A stretch of 64,000 nt of DNA, taken from contig NZ_RCWL01000014.1 in the NCBI RefSeq assembly GCF_003991195.1, positions 1-64,000 of the forward strand, written 5' to 3'. Numbering within the stretch: the first letter of the stretch is position 1; every line of letters begins with the position of its first letter. The translations under genes and the position numbers were made by a program. Of this stretch, positions 8,313-17,046 are shown piece by piece. The notes under the pieces are model-generated. The model was not told where the DNA came from. It saw only the letters and a program-made list of their open reading frames with translations, and ran no database searches. Source of the stretch: Gynurincola endophyticus (lineage in GTDB: Bacteria > Bacteroidota > Bacteroidia > Chitinophagales > Chitinophagaceae).

Positions 8313-9107
8313 ATGGATTTAAAGTTAAAAGATAAAATAGCTCTGGTAACCGGGTCTACAGGTGGTATCGGACTGGCTATTGCAAAAGGATTACTGAAAG
8401 AAGGGGCAGTGGTTTATATCAACGGTCGTACACAATCTAAAGTAGATGATGTGAAAAATCAGTTACAAAGTGAAATTCCTGATGCAAAAGTTAAAGGTAT
8501 TGCTGCTGATTTTTCTAAAGTAGAGGAAATAAATGCTTTACTGAAAGCATTGCCTGATATTGATATTCTGGTTAACAATGTAGGAGTGTACGGAGATCAG
8601 CCTTTCGAAACCACTGGCGACGACGTCTGGTTGAACGATTTTAATATCAATGTAATGAGCGGAGTGCGTTTGTCTCGTTATTATGCTCCAAAAATGCGTG
8701 AAAAAAACTGGGGCCGCATCATCTTTATCTCCAGTGAATCGGCAATTAACATTCCCGATGATATGATTTTATACGGCGTTACAAAAACGGCTTATTTGTC
8801 ATTGAGCAGAGGGCTGGCTAAACACCTGAAAGGTACCAACGTAACAGTTAATGCTATTTTGCCGGGTCCGACGATTGCCGAAGGTTCTGATCAGATGTTT
8901 GAACAGATCGCAAAGGAAAAAGGTATTCATCAATCGGAAGCTCCTTTAGCTTTTATCAGAGAAAAGAGACCGTCTTCTATTATACAACGGTTTGCAACGG
9001 CAGAAGAAGTGGCCAATCTGGTGGTATATACCGTAAGTCCGTTGGCTTCGGCTACCACCGGCGCCGCCTTACGTGTAGACGGTGGCGTGGTAGATACAGC
9101 ATTTTAG
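8313..9107 (+). CDS. short-chain dehydrogenase/reductase (SDR)
   Basis: 264 residues, a classical SDR. The cofactor motif TGSTGGIG lies at residues 13-20, NNVG at 88-91, and the catalytic set is a Ser in FISSES (about 140-143) with Tyr154 and Lys158 in YGVTKTAY. Arg40 after the second beta strand (INGRTQSK) suggests preference for NADP(H) over NAD(H), which is inference. It would oxidise or reduce an alcohol/carbonyl in the cytoplasm. It lies 38 bp after the MFS gene and 41 bp before the aldo/keto reductase, in the same direction. Confidence 0.9.
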   Translation: MDLKLKDKIALVTGSTGGIGLAIAKGLLKEGAVVYINGRTQSKVDDVKNQLQSEIPDAKVKGIAADFSKVEEINALLKALPDIDILVNNVGVYGDQPFETTGDDVWLNDFNINVMSGVRLSRYYAPKMREKNWGRIIFISSESAINIPDDMILYGVTKTAYLSLSRGLAKHLKGTNVTVNAILPGPTIAEGSDQMFEQIAKEKGIHQSEAPLAFIREKRPSSIIQRFATAEEVANLVVYTVSPLASATTGAALRVDGGVVDTAF

Positions 9108-9148
9108 TATGGATGTAATAAGAATAGTAAAACCTTAAATAAAATGGT

Positions 9149-10093
9149 ATGAATAAGATTAAAATTGCTAATACAGATCTTGAAATAGCGCGTATTAATT
9201 TCGGCGGAAATGTTTTTGGGTGGACATTGGATGAAAAACAATCTTTCGATATGCTGGATAAGTTTTATGATGCCGGATTCAATTTCATTGATACCGCTGA
9301 TACGTATTCATGGTGGGTGAATGGCACCGGTGGACAGTCGGAAACTATCATTGGCAAATGGTTGAAAAACCGCGGTAATCGAGATAACGTGGTCGTTGCT
9401 ACAAAAGTGGGATCAGAAACAAAAGAACATGGATACGATATCAGTAAAAAACATATACTGAAATCAGTGGATGAATCTTTACAACGCTTACAAACAGATC
9501 ATATCGATTTGTATTATACACATTTTGATGATAATGTAACACCGGTAGAGGAAACACTGGAAGCTTATAATGAAATTGTGAAAGCCGGTAAAGTAAGATA
9601 CATTGCTGCCTCCAACCTCAGCCCTGCCAGATTGAAAGAGTCGTTAGAGGTAGCGGAGAAAAGCGGATTTCCTAAGTATGTAGCTTTGCAACCCCATTAT
9701 AATCTGGTGGAAAGAGAAAAATATGAAACGGAATATTCAGCATTAGTAGAAAAACATGGATTGACTGTTTTTCCTTACTGGTCGCTTGCTGCAGGTTTTC
9801 TAACAGGTAAATATCGCTCTGAAGCTGATTTAGGAAAAAGTGTAAGAGGCGGAGGAGCAAAAAAATACCTGAATGAAAAAGGATTGGAAGTATTAGCTGC
9901 ATTAGATACGGTAGCTGCAAAACATACCTCCCAACCTGCTACCGTTGCGCTGGCCTGGTTGCTGAACCAACCTCATGTAGGTGCACCGATAGTAAGCGCA
10001 ACCAACGAAAAACAATTAAAAACCTTGTTTGATGCTCCTGAATTGCAATTAGATGCCGAAGACCTGGAAGTGTTGAATCAGGCAAGCAAATAA
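9149..10093 (+). CDS. aldo/keto reductase
   Basis: 314 residues forming the AKR (beta/alpha)8 barrel. The tetrad is present: Asp48 and Tyr53 in FIDTADTYSWW, Lys86 in VVVATKVG, and His125 in YYTHFDD. The C-terminal PIVSATNEKQL segment matches the NADPH phosphate-binding loop (typically pI.G.r...ql). It resembles the YajO/Tas-like group that reduces small aldehydes and ketones with NADPH; the specific substrate is unknown. It is part of the rightward unit with the SDR and the DoxX gene. Confidence 0.9.
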   Translation: MNKIKIANTDLEIARINFGGNVFGWTLDEKQSFDMLDKFYDAGFNFIDTADTYSWWVNGTGGQSETIIGKWLKNRGNRDNVVVATKVGSETKEHGYDISKKHILKSVDESLQRLQTDHIDLYYTHFDDNVTPVEETLEAYNEIVKAGKVRYIAASNLSPARLKESLEVAEKSGFPKYVALQPHYNLVEREKYETEYSALVEKHGLTVFPYWSLAAGFLTGKYRSEADLGKSVRGGGAKKYLNEKGLEVLAALDTVAAKHTSQPATVALAWLLNQPHVGAPIVSATNEKQLKTLFDAPELQLDAEDLEVLNQASK

Positions 10094-10168
10094 AGTGGAT
10101 GATTTTAATTTAAAATTTATAATACCATTACCGATACATCCTGTATAGAACTATTCTAATATCAAAGC

Positions 10169-10552
10169 ATGAAGAATTTTAAAACAATGTTTTTTTATTT
10201 ACGTCTTCCTGTGGCAATGTCATTGCTCGGCCATGGATTGGTACGATTACCCAAGCTACAGGCATTCAGCAGCTGGATGGTAGAAACGATGGAGAAATCT
10301 GCTATTCCTGCTGCTTTGATTATACCTTTTAGTTATATACTACCCATTGCAGAAGCAATTCTGGGTGTTTTGTTAATGGTTGGTTTTCAGTTTCGTTATA
10401 CATTAATGGCTGCTTTGATTTTGATGAGTGTATTGATTTTGGGTAGCAGTTCTATTGAAAACTGGAGTGCTATTGAAGCTCAGTTGATACATGCCGTTTA
10501 TTTGGGTGGATTGTGGTGGTTTTATGAAAAAAATATTTCTGTTACGCCCTGA
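10169..10552 (+). CDS. DoxX-family membrane protein
   Basis: 127 residues with four hydrophobic segments. LLGHGLVRLPKLQAFSSWM near the N-terminus and IPFSYILPIAEAILGVLLMVGF are typical of DoxX-like proteins. Some relatives act with oxidoreductases at the membrane or in thiol/quinone redox stress; the exact role here is unknown. It is the last gene of the unit; the large hairpin at 10614-10692 follows. Confidence 0.8.
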   Translation: MKNFKTMFFYLRLPVAMSLLGHGLVRLPKLQAFSSWMVETMEKSAIPAALIIPFSYILPIAEAILGVLLMVGFQFRYTLMAALILMSVLILGSSSIENWSAIEAQLIHAVYLGGLWWFYEKNISVTP

Positions 10553-10613
10553 TAATCTTTATATAATGACTTTCTGCGGGGCTGAAATTTTGAAACAGAA
10601 CGATCCTGATAGG

Positions 10614-10692
10614 AAAATGAAGAAATGTAGGGTGAAGACATAGCTGTGAAAAGTTCACAGTCAGATCTTTCACCTGCTCTCTTCATTTTTTT
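10614..10692 (+). terminator. long nested-stem terminator after the redox cluster
   Basis: The outer stem AAAATGAAGA (10614-10623) pairs with TCTTCATTTT (10680-10689) and is followed by more T. The inner stem CTGTGAA (10644-10650) pairs with TTCACAG (10654-10660), and GGTGAA pairs with TTCACC between the two. Confidence 0.7.
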
Positions 10693-10736
10693 GTTTCGGC
10701 TACTTCGAAAGTATTTGAAATCAGCTTTCTGTAGAG

Positions 10737-10750
10737 TGAAGTTTACTTCA
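10737..10750. promoter_or_regulatory. small palindrome upstream of the antiporter gene
   Basis: TGAAGT TT ACTTCA is a 14-bp dyad about 150 bp before the antiporter start. It could be an operator, but it is short enough to arise by chance. Confidence 0.2.
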
Positions 10751-10903
10751 GAATATCCAATATTATCATTGTTTGAAGTCCAAAAAAAATCTGAAAAAAT
10801 ATTATCTTCGTAAGCCTTGTAAAAGGTGTTGCCTGCAGTTAAAACATGTCGTAACTACAACCGGGAATATTCTCATTTGATCTTAAAAAATTAGGAGAAG
10901 CGT

Positions 10904-13222
10904 ATGGGTAAATACAGAAATTTGATATTTTATGTTGCAACGATTGGTGGATTTTCAGCACTCATTTATTGGATTGCTACTATCGGAAAGGGCTTAGAAA
11001 CAGGAAAAGAAGTTATTAAGGTAACATCTGAAAAATCGCAATGGGTCGAATTTCTGGATTCATTTTCACATAATATTCAACATCCTTTAGCATTGTTATT
11101 AGCACAAATTGTAACGATTGTAATTGTTGCACGTTTATTCGGATGGATTTGTGTTAAAATCGGGCAACCTTCCGTTATAGGTGAGATGATTGCAGGTATT
11201 TTATTAGGGCCTTCTTTTATCGGAATGTATTTTCCTGAATTTTCTGCCGCTCTTTTCCCTGTTCAGTCATTAGGTAACCTGCAGTTCCTGAGTCAGGTGG
11301 GATTGATTTTGTTTATGTATATCGTGGGTATGGAAGTAGATCTGAAAGTTCTCAGAACACAGGCTCATGATGCAGTGGTGATCAGCCACGCAAGTATTAT
11401 TTTTCCTTTCGCCTTAGGCTTTGGCCTGGCTTATTTTATTTATTCTTCTTTTGCACCGGCAGGAGTAGAGTTCTTGTCTTTTAGTTTATTTATCGGTATA
11501 GCAATGAGTATTACCGCCTTTCCGGTGCTTGCCAGAATAGTACAGGAAAGGGGAATACAAAAAACCAAACTGGGTACCATTGTAATTACCTGCGCTGCCG
11601 CAGATGATATTACCGCCTGGTGTATTCTGGCTGCCGTAATTGCAATTGTAAAAGCCGGTTCATTAACCAGTTCTTTATTTGTAATTGTATTGGCGATAGC
11701 ATATGTACTTCTTATGATTAAAGGTGTTCGCCCTTTCTTAAAAAGAATAGGTGAATTATATCCTACCAAAGAAACCCTTAGCAAACCAATCATTGCTATT
11801 TTTCTGTTGGTACTGATACTTTCGTCTTATCTGACTGAAATTATCGGTATTCACGCTTTATTCGGTGCGTTCATGGCCGGAGCAATTATGCCCGATAAAA
11901 TTAAGTTCAGAGATATTTTTATCGAAAAAGTTGAAGACGTCGCAATGATTCTCTTCCTTCCACTGTTCTTTGTATTTACAGGATTGCGTACTGAAATAGG
12001 TTTGATTAATGATATTGAATTATGGAAATTGACAGGTTGGATTATTGTAGTAGCAGTTGCCGGTAAATTTCTGGGAAGTGCTGTTGCTGCAAAATTTGTG
12101 GGTCAGAACTGGAAAGACAGTCTTACTATCGGTGCATTAATGAATACCCGTGGTTTGATGGAACTGGTAGTATTGAATATAGGGTACGACTTAGGCGTAT
12201 TGTCTCCCGAAATGTTCTCAATGATGGTTATCATGGCACTTGTAACTACCTTTATGACCGGCCCTGCATTAGATCTCATTAATTGGGCATTCAAATCTAA
12301 GAAAGAAAAAATATTGCCGGTGGTGGAGATGGGGCCTGACTGCGATTATAAAGTATTACTATCATTTACAAATCCGCAAAAAGGAAGAACCCTGTTAAAG
12401 CTGGCGAATGGATTTGTTAGTAAATCAAAAGATAAACAGGCTATTACAGCAATGCATATTACCTCTTCTGATCAGATTCATGGATACATATCAGATGAAA
12501 GAGAGGAAGAAACATTACAACCGATTGTAGAAGAAGCGCAGGCGCTGAATCAGCGGGTAATAACTTTGTCGAAAGCATCCAGCAATATCAATAGTGATAT
12601 TATTGAAATTTCCGAACAGGGTAATTTTGATTTGTTACTGACCGGTATTCAACATTCAATTTATAAAGGAACTTTGTTAGGTAATATACTTGGTTTTACA
12701 ACATCGATTATTGATCCTGAAAGACTGGTTAATAAGTTGATCGGTAAAGAAAGCTTTCTGAATAAAGAGGTGTTCGGTGAGCAGTTGCAAACATTGATTG
12801 ATAAAATGGATCGCCCTATCGGTATTTTAATAGATAATGATCTGCAGAATATGAACAAGGTATGTATCCCTATTTTCTCTGATCAGGATATCTCATTATT
12901 ACGATACGGAAAAATGCTGGCCAGAAATGCTCAGTCTAAAATCACTATCATTGATGTATCAGGGCGACATGAAAGTATTATTAAACAAAAGATGAATGCG
13001 TTAAGTGCTTTTGAAGCAAATAATATTAATGTATATACATACAATGATATTAATGAAGAACTCATGGCTGACTACTCATTGGTGATAGTAAGTATCGAAA
13101 GCTGGAAACAATTAGTGGAGGAAAAGAGTAAATGGTTAACCACTATTCCTTCTACATTAATTATTACAGCTCCTAAAAAAGTAATTGATACAGAACCGAT
13201 GCTGCCTGAGCCGGCTCTATAA
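10904..13222 (+). CDS. CPA2-family cation:proton antiporter with C-terminal USP-like regions
   Basis: 772 residues. One extra N-terminal hydrophobic segment (about 5-28) precedes a Na+/H+ exchanger domain at about 62-455 with some twelve membrane segments. [18 protein letters not shown] and the Asp-Asp pair at 234-235 ([10 protein letters not shown]) are the hallmark of CPA2 antiporters such as KefB/NapA types. The cytoplasmic C-terminal third (about 470-760) looks like two degenerate universal-stress-protein repeats ([19 protein letters not shown]..., [23 protein letters not shown]...), as in many Bacteroidota homologues. It exchanges Na+ or K+ for H+ across the inner membrane. An AGGAGA site at 10893-10898, 5 nt before the ATG, is unusually strong for this phylum. 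It is a single-gene unit. Confidence 0.9.
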   Translation: MGKYRNLIFYVATIGGFSALIYWIATIGKGLETGKEVIKVTSEKSQWVEFLDSFSHNIQHPLALLLAQIVTIVIVARLFGWICVKIGQPSVIGEMIAGILLGPSFIGMYFPEFSAALFPVQSLGNLQFLSQVGLILFMYIVGMEVDLKVLRTQAHDAVVISHASIIFPFALGFGLAYFIYSSFAPAGVEFLSFSLFIGIAMSITAFPVLARIVQERGIQKTKLGTIVITCAAADDITAWCILAAVIAIVKAGSLTSSLFVIVLAIAYVLLMIKGVRPFLKRIGELYPTKETLSKPIIAIFLLVLILSSYLTEIIGIHALFGAFMAGAIMPDKIKFRDIFIEKVEDVAMILFLPLFFVFTGLRTEIGLINDIELWKLTGWIIVVAVAGKFLGSAVAAKFVGQNWKDSLTIGALMNTRGLMELVVLNIGYDLGVLSPEMFSMMVIMALVTTFMTGPALDLINWAFKSKKEKILPVVEMGPDCDYKVLLSFTNPQKGRTLLKLANGFVSKSKDKQAITAMHITSSDQIHGYISDEREEETLQPIVEEAQALNQRVITLSKASSNINSDIIEISEQGNFDLLLTGIQHSIYKGTLLGNILGFTTSIIDPERLVNKLIGKESFLNKEVFGEQLQTLIDKMDRPIGILIDNDLQNMNKVCIPIFSDQDISLLRYGKMLARNAQSKITIIDVSGRHESIIKQKMNALSAFEANNINVYTYNDINEELMADYSLVIVSIESWKQLVEEKSKWLTTIPSTLIITAPKKVIDTEPMLPEPAL

Positions 13223-13252
13223 TAAAATCTTGATTACTTAATTTCTTCTATG

Positions 13253-13494
13253 TATGGAAAATTGAAAATGGAAAGTGCAAAAAACTCTTATTAATTGAAC
13301 ACAGCAATGATATTGAGTTTAAGAACTGCGTAGCCTTCTTAATTATTAATTTATCTACGTATCCGTTTTCAATTTTCCATTCTCAACTATCAATTTTTTT
13401 TAATTGAAAATGGAAGTGCAAAAAATCTTTTATTAATTGAACACAGCAATGATATTGAGTTTAAGAACTGCCTAGCCATTCTTAATTATTAATT
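13253..13494. repeat. intergenic direct repeat pair with inverted segment
   Basis: Two copies of an AT-rich sequence of about 90 bp (about 13260-13348 and 13403-13494) share long identical stretches such as ATTAATTGAACACAGCAATG and GATATTGAGTTTAAGAACTG. Between them TTTTCAATTTTCCAT (13365 on) is the inverse of ATGGAAAATTGAAAA (13254 on). It lies between two convergent genes, encodes no protein, and resembles a duplicated miniature element. Confidence 0.7.
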
Positions 13495-13503
13495 AAGAAG
13501 TGT

Positions 13504-14601
13504 TTAATCAGAAAAACGCCCCAGGCTTTTATTAATCAGCAGCAGATTTTTTTGAAGGGTTTGCTTCATCTGGCGTTTCACTAATTGTCCCATCGATTTA
13601 CACTTAAAAAAGTGTGCTGATTGAAAATACTCTCCCAATTCGGTTTTGAGCTGTAAAAGCTTGTCCGGATAAGAAATATTATCCCTCGACATAATATTGA
13701 GTAATTCCATTAGCCGGTGTCGTGTGGAAGCCACTCTGAATGCCATAATTGTTCTTTCCTCCATCTGATATTGTAAGATAGATTCCTGGTTCAGATGCTT
13801 CTGACAAATATCTACTAATGAACGGTTTTCTTTGAAGAACTGCGGCAGATAAAGATTTTTTCTGCCTTCATATGATTGTTGATCAAAGTCAATAGCGCGT
13901 ATTCGATACTGATAGTCTTCTACATCAGGAGTTACATCTACTACAAAGTTATAGGAACGCATATCTCCCAGCAATCTTACAAAACAACGTTCATTAAACT
14001 TTACAAATTCTTTTGCAAGACGTACCTGATTGGTGTCTGATCGATAGAGATGATCTTTGATAAACAAATCACCCGGGATGCCGGGAATGTGTTCTTCAAC
14101 CAGCGTATCTCCCGACGAAATGAACGTAATACGATTGGGCGACAGAAGATGTTCCAATTCTAATCCGTATAATCTCGACGCATCAGCTTTTTTAATATAG
14201 TAATGGTCGTAGTTGTCATTGTACTTATTAACAATTCTGATCCGGAATGGATTGGAATTGCCAAATCCGCAATAATCTATCCGGGCAACATCCAGTTGAT
14301 TGATAAAAGTATAATCTCCTTCGGTTTTCAGAATAGCATAAATTTTAACCAATCCCTCACGGATATAATCCCATTCTCTCAGGTCGTAAATGGTCGTTTC
14401 CCAATGTGTATCTACTCCGTTTTTATCCTTTAACGGAATGCTATAGGTGATACGCATCAGGTCATTATAAGTAACCGGTAACTGAACTTCGCGACCATGC
14501 GTTTTCAGGTATCCACGCAACTCATCATTTACCGGAAACATAGGTTTCCTTTTAGACGGTTTATTGTCTGCAAAGTTCTGATGAAAGAATGGTTTATACA
14601 T
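13504..14601 (-). CDS. conserved protein with kinase-like (APH/protein-kinase) fold features, function unknown
   Basis: 365 residues, soluble, no signal peptide. I know no named family for it. Kinase-fold landmarks appear in the right order: YYIKK (137-138) as a possible ATP-anchoring lysine, Glu residues in GLELEHLL, hinge-like VEEHIPGIPGDLF (168-180), a catalytic-loop-like LLGDMRSYNFVVD with Asp213 and Asn218, then AIDFDQQSY with Asp238 in the place of the DFG Asp. This order matches HGDxxxxN...DFD of aminoglycoside phosphotransferase-like kinases; the assignment is inference. The N-terminal 100 residues are a separate alpha/beta region. It stands 70 bp downstream of a BtuF-like gene on the same strand, so the two may be co-transcribed. 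Possible roles are small-molecule or protein phosphorylation; nothing shows which. Confidence 0.7.
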   Translation of the reverse strand: MYKPFFHQNFADNKPSKRKPMFPVNDELRGYLKTHGREVQLPVTYNDLMRITYSIPLKDKNGVDTHWETTIYDLREWDYIREGLVKIYAILKTEGDYTFINQLDVARIDYCGFGNSNPFRIRIVNKYNDNYDHYYIKKADASRLYGLELEHLLSPNRITFISSGDTLVEEHIPGIPGDLFIKDHLYRSDTNQVRLAKEFVKFNERCFVRLLGDMRSYNFVVDVTPDVEDYQYRIRAIDFDQQSYEGRKNLYLPQFFKENRSLVDICQKHLNQESILQYQMEERTIMAFRVASTRHRLMELLNIMSRDNISYPDKLLQLKTELGEYFQSAHFFKCKSMGQLVKRQMKQTLQKNLLLINKSLGRFSD

Positions 14602-14671
14602 GAAAAATGCTTTTCATGTAAGTTACGAAAAGGTAGATAAAGTTAGTAGTGAGGGAGGTGATTTAGCATAA

Positions 14672-15490
14672 TTAATGCATATCCGTATCATAATAGCGGT
14701 CGAGACCCACCATTTCCTGAATTTTTCTGAAATAAGCCGGTGCGTAGAGGAGCCTTGCGCCGTACCAGCTGAACATTTCGCCGTCTACCAGTAAAATATG
14801 GGCATCAGGGAGCAGTTTTTCTATTTCGTTCAGGTGTTTTTCATCAAAAGGGAAGGGCTCTGAAGACAATAAAACTACCTGTGGCTGAAGAGCTACAATT
14901 TCTTCCACTGTAATTTCAGGATAACGGGTCCGGTTTTCCAGAACGTTTTTAAATCCTACACTCTCGAGCATGTCATGAATAAAAGTATCGTTCCCTACAC
15001 TCATATAAGGATTTTTCCAGATGAGATATAAGGCATCCATATAAGCATTCGGAAAAGGCAGTGCATCAAATGCCTGGGTAATCTTGATGTTGATTTTATT
15101 CGCCTGAACGGAACGGTCGGTGATAATACCTATCTCTTCAATTGCCGAGATCGCTTGTGGAAGAGTATTGATATCGGTCACATAAACAGGATAGCGCTTT
15201 TCGAGCTCCCGGATATCTTCCGCACGGTTTTCTTCCTTATTCGCAATAATAAGGTCGGGCTGTAATTGGTCAATAAGGTGGTAATGCACGTTTTTAGTGC
15301 CGCCGATTCTCGTTTTTTGACGAAACCAATGATCGGGGTGCACACAAAATTTGGTGATGCCGACCACTTGCTGTTCTAAATCTAAGTGGTAAAGTAACTC
15401 TGTCAGGGATGGAACCAAAGAAATAATTCTTTGAGGCTTATTGGATAAACTGAGTTTCCTGTTAAGTTGATCAATAATTTCCCTTTGCAT
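14672..15490 (-). CDS. BtuF/TroA-like metal-chelate binding protein without signal peptide
   Basis: 272 residues with the helical-backbone substrate-binding fold of the BtuF/FhuD group: RIISLVPSLTELLYHLDLEQQVVGITKFCVHP at the N-terminus, IGGTKNVHYHLIDQLQPDLIIANKEENR, and ITVEEIVALQPQVVLLSSEPFPF in the second lobe. Such proteins deliver cobalamin or iron chelates to ABC importers. This one begins MQREIIDQLNRKLSLSNK, with no signal peptide or lipobox, so as read it would stay in the cytoplasm. No ABC permease or ATPase gene is nearby. A perfect 10-bp stem lies in its leader at 15527-15558. It may be a cytoplasmic corrinoid-binding relative or salvage factor (inference). Confidence 0.8.
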   Translation of the reverse strand: MQREIIDQLNRKLSLSNKPQRIISLVPSLTELLYHLDLEQQVVGITKFCVHPDHWFRQKTRIGGTKNVHYHLIDQLQPDLIIANKEENRAEDIRELEKRYPVYVTDINTLPQAISAIEEIGIITDRSVQANKINIKITQAFDALPFPNAYMDALYLIWKNPYMSVGNDTFIHDMLESVGFKNVLENRTRYPEITVEEIVALQPQVVLLSSEPFPFDEKHLNEIEKLLPDAHILLVDGEMFSWYGARLLYAPAYFRKIQEMVGLDRYYDTDMH

Positions 15491-15526
15491 AAGCTAAGTT
15501 ATGCAAAAATTGATACCGATACTGCG

Positions 15527-15558
15527 CCTCCTGCTATTAGATAGGGTGTAGCAGGAGG
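15527..15558 (-). promoter_or_regulatory. perfect 10-bp inverted repeat in the leader of the BtuF-like gene
   Basis: CCTCCTGCTA (15527-15536) and TAGCAGGAGG (15549-15558) are exact inverse complements around 12 nt. They lie 37-68 bp upstream of the start codon at 15490. The site could be an operator or a leader hairpin. I see no cobalamin riboswitch hallmarks around it. Confidence 0.5.
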
Positions 15559-15561
15559 GTA

Positions 15562-16015
15562 TTGGATTGCAGTCGGTTCTTAACACACAGGAATTGGTAA
15601 TGGTTTTTCGGTTGGATTCGATAAATGGTTTTACTAGGATTGGTTCTTTAATGTTTTCATCTAGGTTTAGGACTGTTTGGATTTAGACGGTTTTTTACCG
15701 GATCTGGATTTTGGTTTGGACTTTGGACTTTTTGGACTGGTTTTTCTTTGGATAATTGGTTTGTTTTTCTGGACTTAATTGGATTTGGACGGTTTTTTAA
15801 CGGATTACCTGGATTTTGGTTTTAAATGGATTTGGTTTAGGTTTTTAGGATCTTATTGGATATTGTTTTTCTTGGATATTCGGTCGAGAACTATTTAAAA
15901 ATATTGGATTAAAAGAAAAAGAAGTTGACTGATACTGGATTTTTACATCTAGTTTTTTCATTGATATTGGAATGGTTCTCTTTAATTGGATATTGGTGGA
16001 TCTTTCTTTGGATAT
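15562..16015 (+). repeat. strand-asymmetric TGGA-rich repeat region
   Basis: About 20 copies of TGGA, mostly as TTGGAT, TTTGGA or TTGGATATTG, occur in some 450 bp on the plus strand; I found no TCCA in the same stretch. A segment of about 40 bp is duplicated (15679-15716 and 15781-15822; both carry GACGGTTTTTTA and CTGGATTTTGGTTT). Spacing is irregular and all frames are interrupted, so it does not encode a repetitive protein. The region is rich in T and G and poor in C. The function is unknown. Confidence 0.75.
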
Positions 16016-16149
16016 TGTTATGATTGATGTTATCTATCAATCAACTTCTACAACAAAGATATATCCACATCGTTCCCAAAACAAGAGCACTATTTCTCTT
16101 TCTTTTGCTTTCAGAATTTACCACACAGATAGAAAAAGATCGATAGTGT

Positions 16150-16191
16150 TTTTCGTAGTTCAACTGAACTGGTATCGGAGATCTACGAAAA
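16150..16191 (+). other. possible stem-loop in the gene-free region
   Basis: TTTTCGTAG (16150-16158) pairs exactly with CTACGAAAA (16183-16191) around a 24-nt loop. It might belong to a non-coding transcript ending at the terminator at 16429-16462. No promoter could be identified. Confidence 0.25.
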
Positions 16192-16428
16192 GCCGTAGTT
16201 TTACTGTCTGTTTTAAGCACTTCTGAACCCAATATGTGGAAAACGTTAAAAGAAGGCATTTATTATTAATCGAAGAAAAGCTTCATTCAAACGAAGGAAT
16301 ACTGACTTTGATCGAAATTAGTTGCGGGGAGGAGTAAAGAATAGGAATTTTACAACAGATACGCAAGATACCACAAGAAAGAAAAGAAAGCATACAGTGA
16401 GTATGTTCATTGCTCACTTCTGAAACTA

Positions 16429-16462
16429 AAAAAAAGACGCCTTTAATAGCGTCTCTTTTTTT
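16429..16462. terminator. intrinsic terminator with no obvious gene
   Basis: AGACGC (16435-16440) pairs with GCGTCT (16449-16454), flanked by a run of A on the left and CTTTTTTT on the right. No protein gene ends nearby on the plus strand, so it may end a non-coding transcript from 15.5-16.4 kb or back up termination of the minus-strand CBS-type gene. Confidence 0.65.
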
Positions 16463-16500
16463 GTATATACCTAACTGGTAGATGTGATATAGGCGCATAC

Positions 16501-16976
16501 TCTGGCGCCGCTTTGTAAGCGGTGCCGCTTTATAATGGTGCATTATTGAGTGAGTATTGTTGTAATATAGATCAAATAGGCTGGCACACCGGATGCAATC
16601 CGGCGCGAGTTAGTGGCATAGTCTGGCGCCGCTTTGTAAGCGGTGCCGCTCTATAATGGTGCATTATTGAGTGAGTATTGTTGTAATATAGATCAAATAG
16701 GCTGGCGCACCGGATGCAATCGGGCGCGAGTTAGTGGCATAGTCTGGCGCCGCTTTGTAAGCGGTGCCGCTCTATAATGGTACATTTTTGAATGGTATTC
16801 TTATAATATTAATCAAATAGCTTGGCACACCGGATACAATCCGGCGCGAGTTAGCGGCATAGTCTGGCGCCGCTTTGTAAGCGGTGCCGCTTTATAATGG
16901 TACATTTTTGAATGAGTATTGTTGTAATATAGATCAAATAGGCTGGCACACCGGATACAATCCGTCGCGAGTTAGC
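16501..16976. repeat. four tandem units of about 120 bp with paired GC-rich hairpins (BIME/REP-like)
   Basis: Units start at 16501, 16622, 16743 and 16863 (period 120-121 bp). Each holds a first hairpin, GGCGCCGCTT - TGT - AAGCGGTGCC, an AT-rich middle with TATAATGG and AGATCAAATAG, and a second hairpin built on CCGGAT - GCA - ATCCGG followed by CGCGAGTTAG. Units differ by scattered substitutions; units 3 and 4 share TACATTTTTGAATG where units 1 and 2 have GCATTATTGAGTG. The GC-rich stems stand out from the AT-rich surroundings. This architecture resembles bacterial REP/BIME elements. No RAYT transposase is in the window. Confidence 0.85.
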
Positions 16977-16981
16977 GAAAC

Positions 16982-17017
16982 AAAAAGAGAGACACTTTTA
17001 AAAGTGTCTCTCTTTTT
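16982..17017 (-). terminator. perfect 36-bp palindrome, terminator of the CBS-type gene
   Basis: AAAAAGAGAGACACTTTT (16982-16999) is followed directly by its exact reverse complement. It ends in T5 on one strand and starts with A5, so it can terminate on both strands. It lies 30 bp past the minus-strand stop at 17047. Confidence 0.8.
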
Positions 17018-17046
17018 ATATAGTATAGTCTGTTTTAAATTCAAAC

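Noticed and set aside
15491-16462. tmRNA, RNase P RNA or 6S RNA in the gene-free region
   Set aside because: None of the conserved core sequences of these RNAs could be found.
15972-16543. Several frames of 70-86 codons on both strands in the gene-free region
   Set aside because: They run through the TGGA-rich stretch, hairpins and the terminator, lack family features and have no plausible start signals.
16501-16976. Tandem array considered as a CRISPR
   Set aside because: The repeated unit is the whole 120 bp including the would-be spacers, there are only four units, and no cas genes are present.
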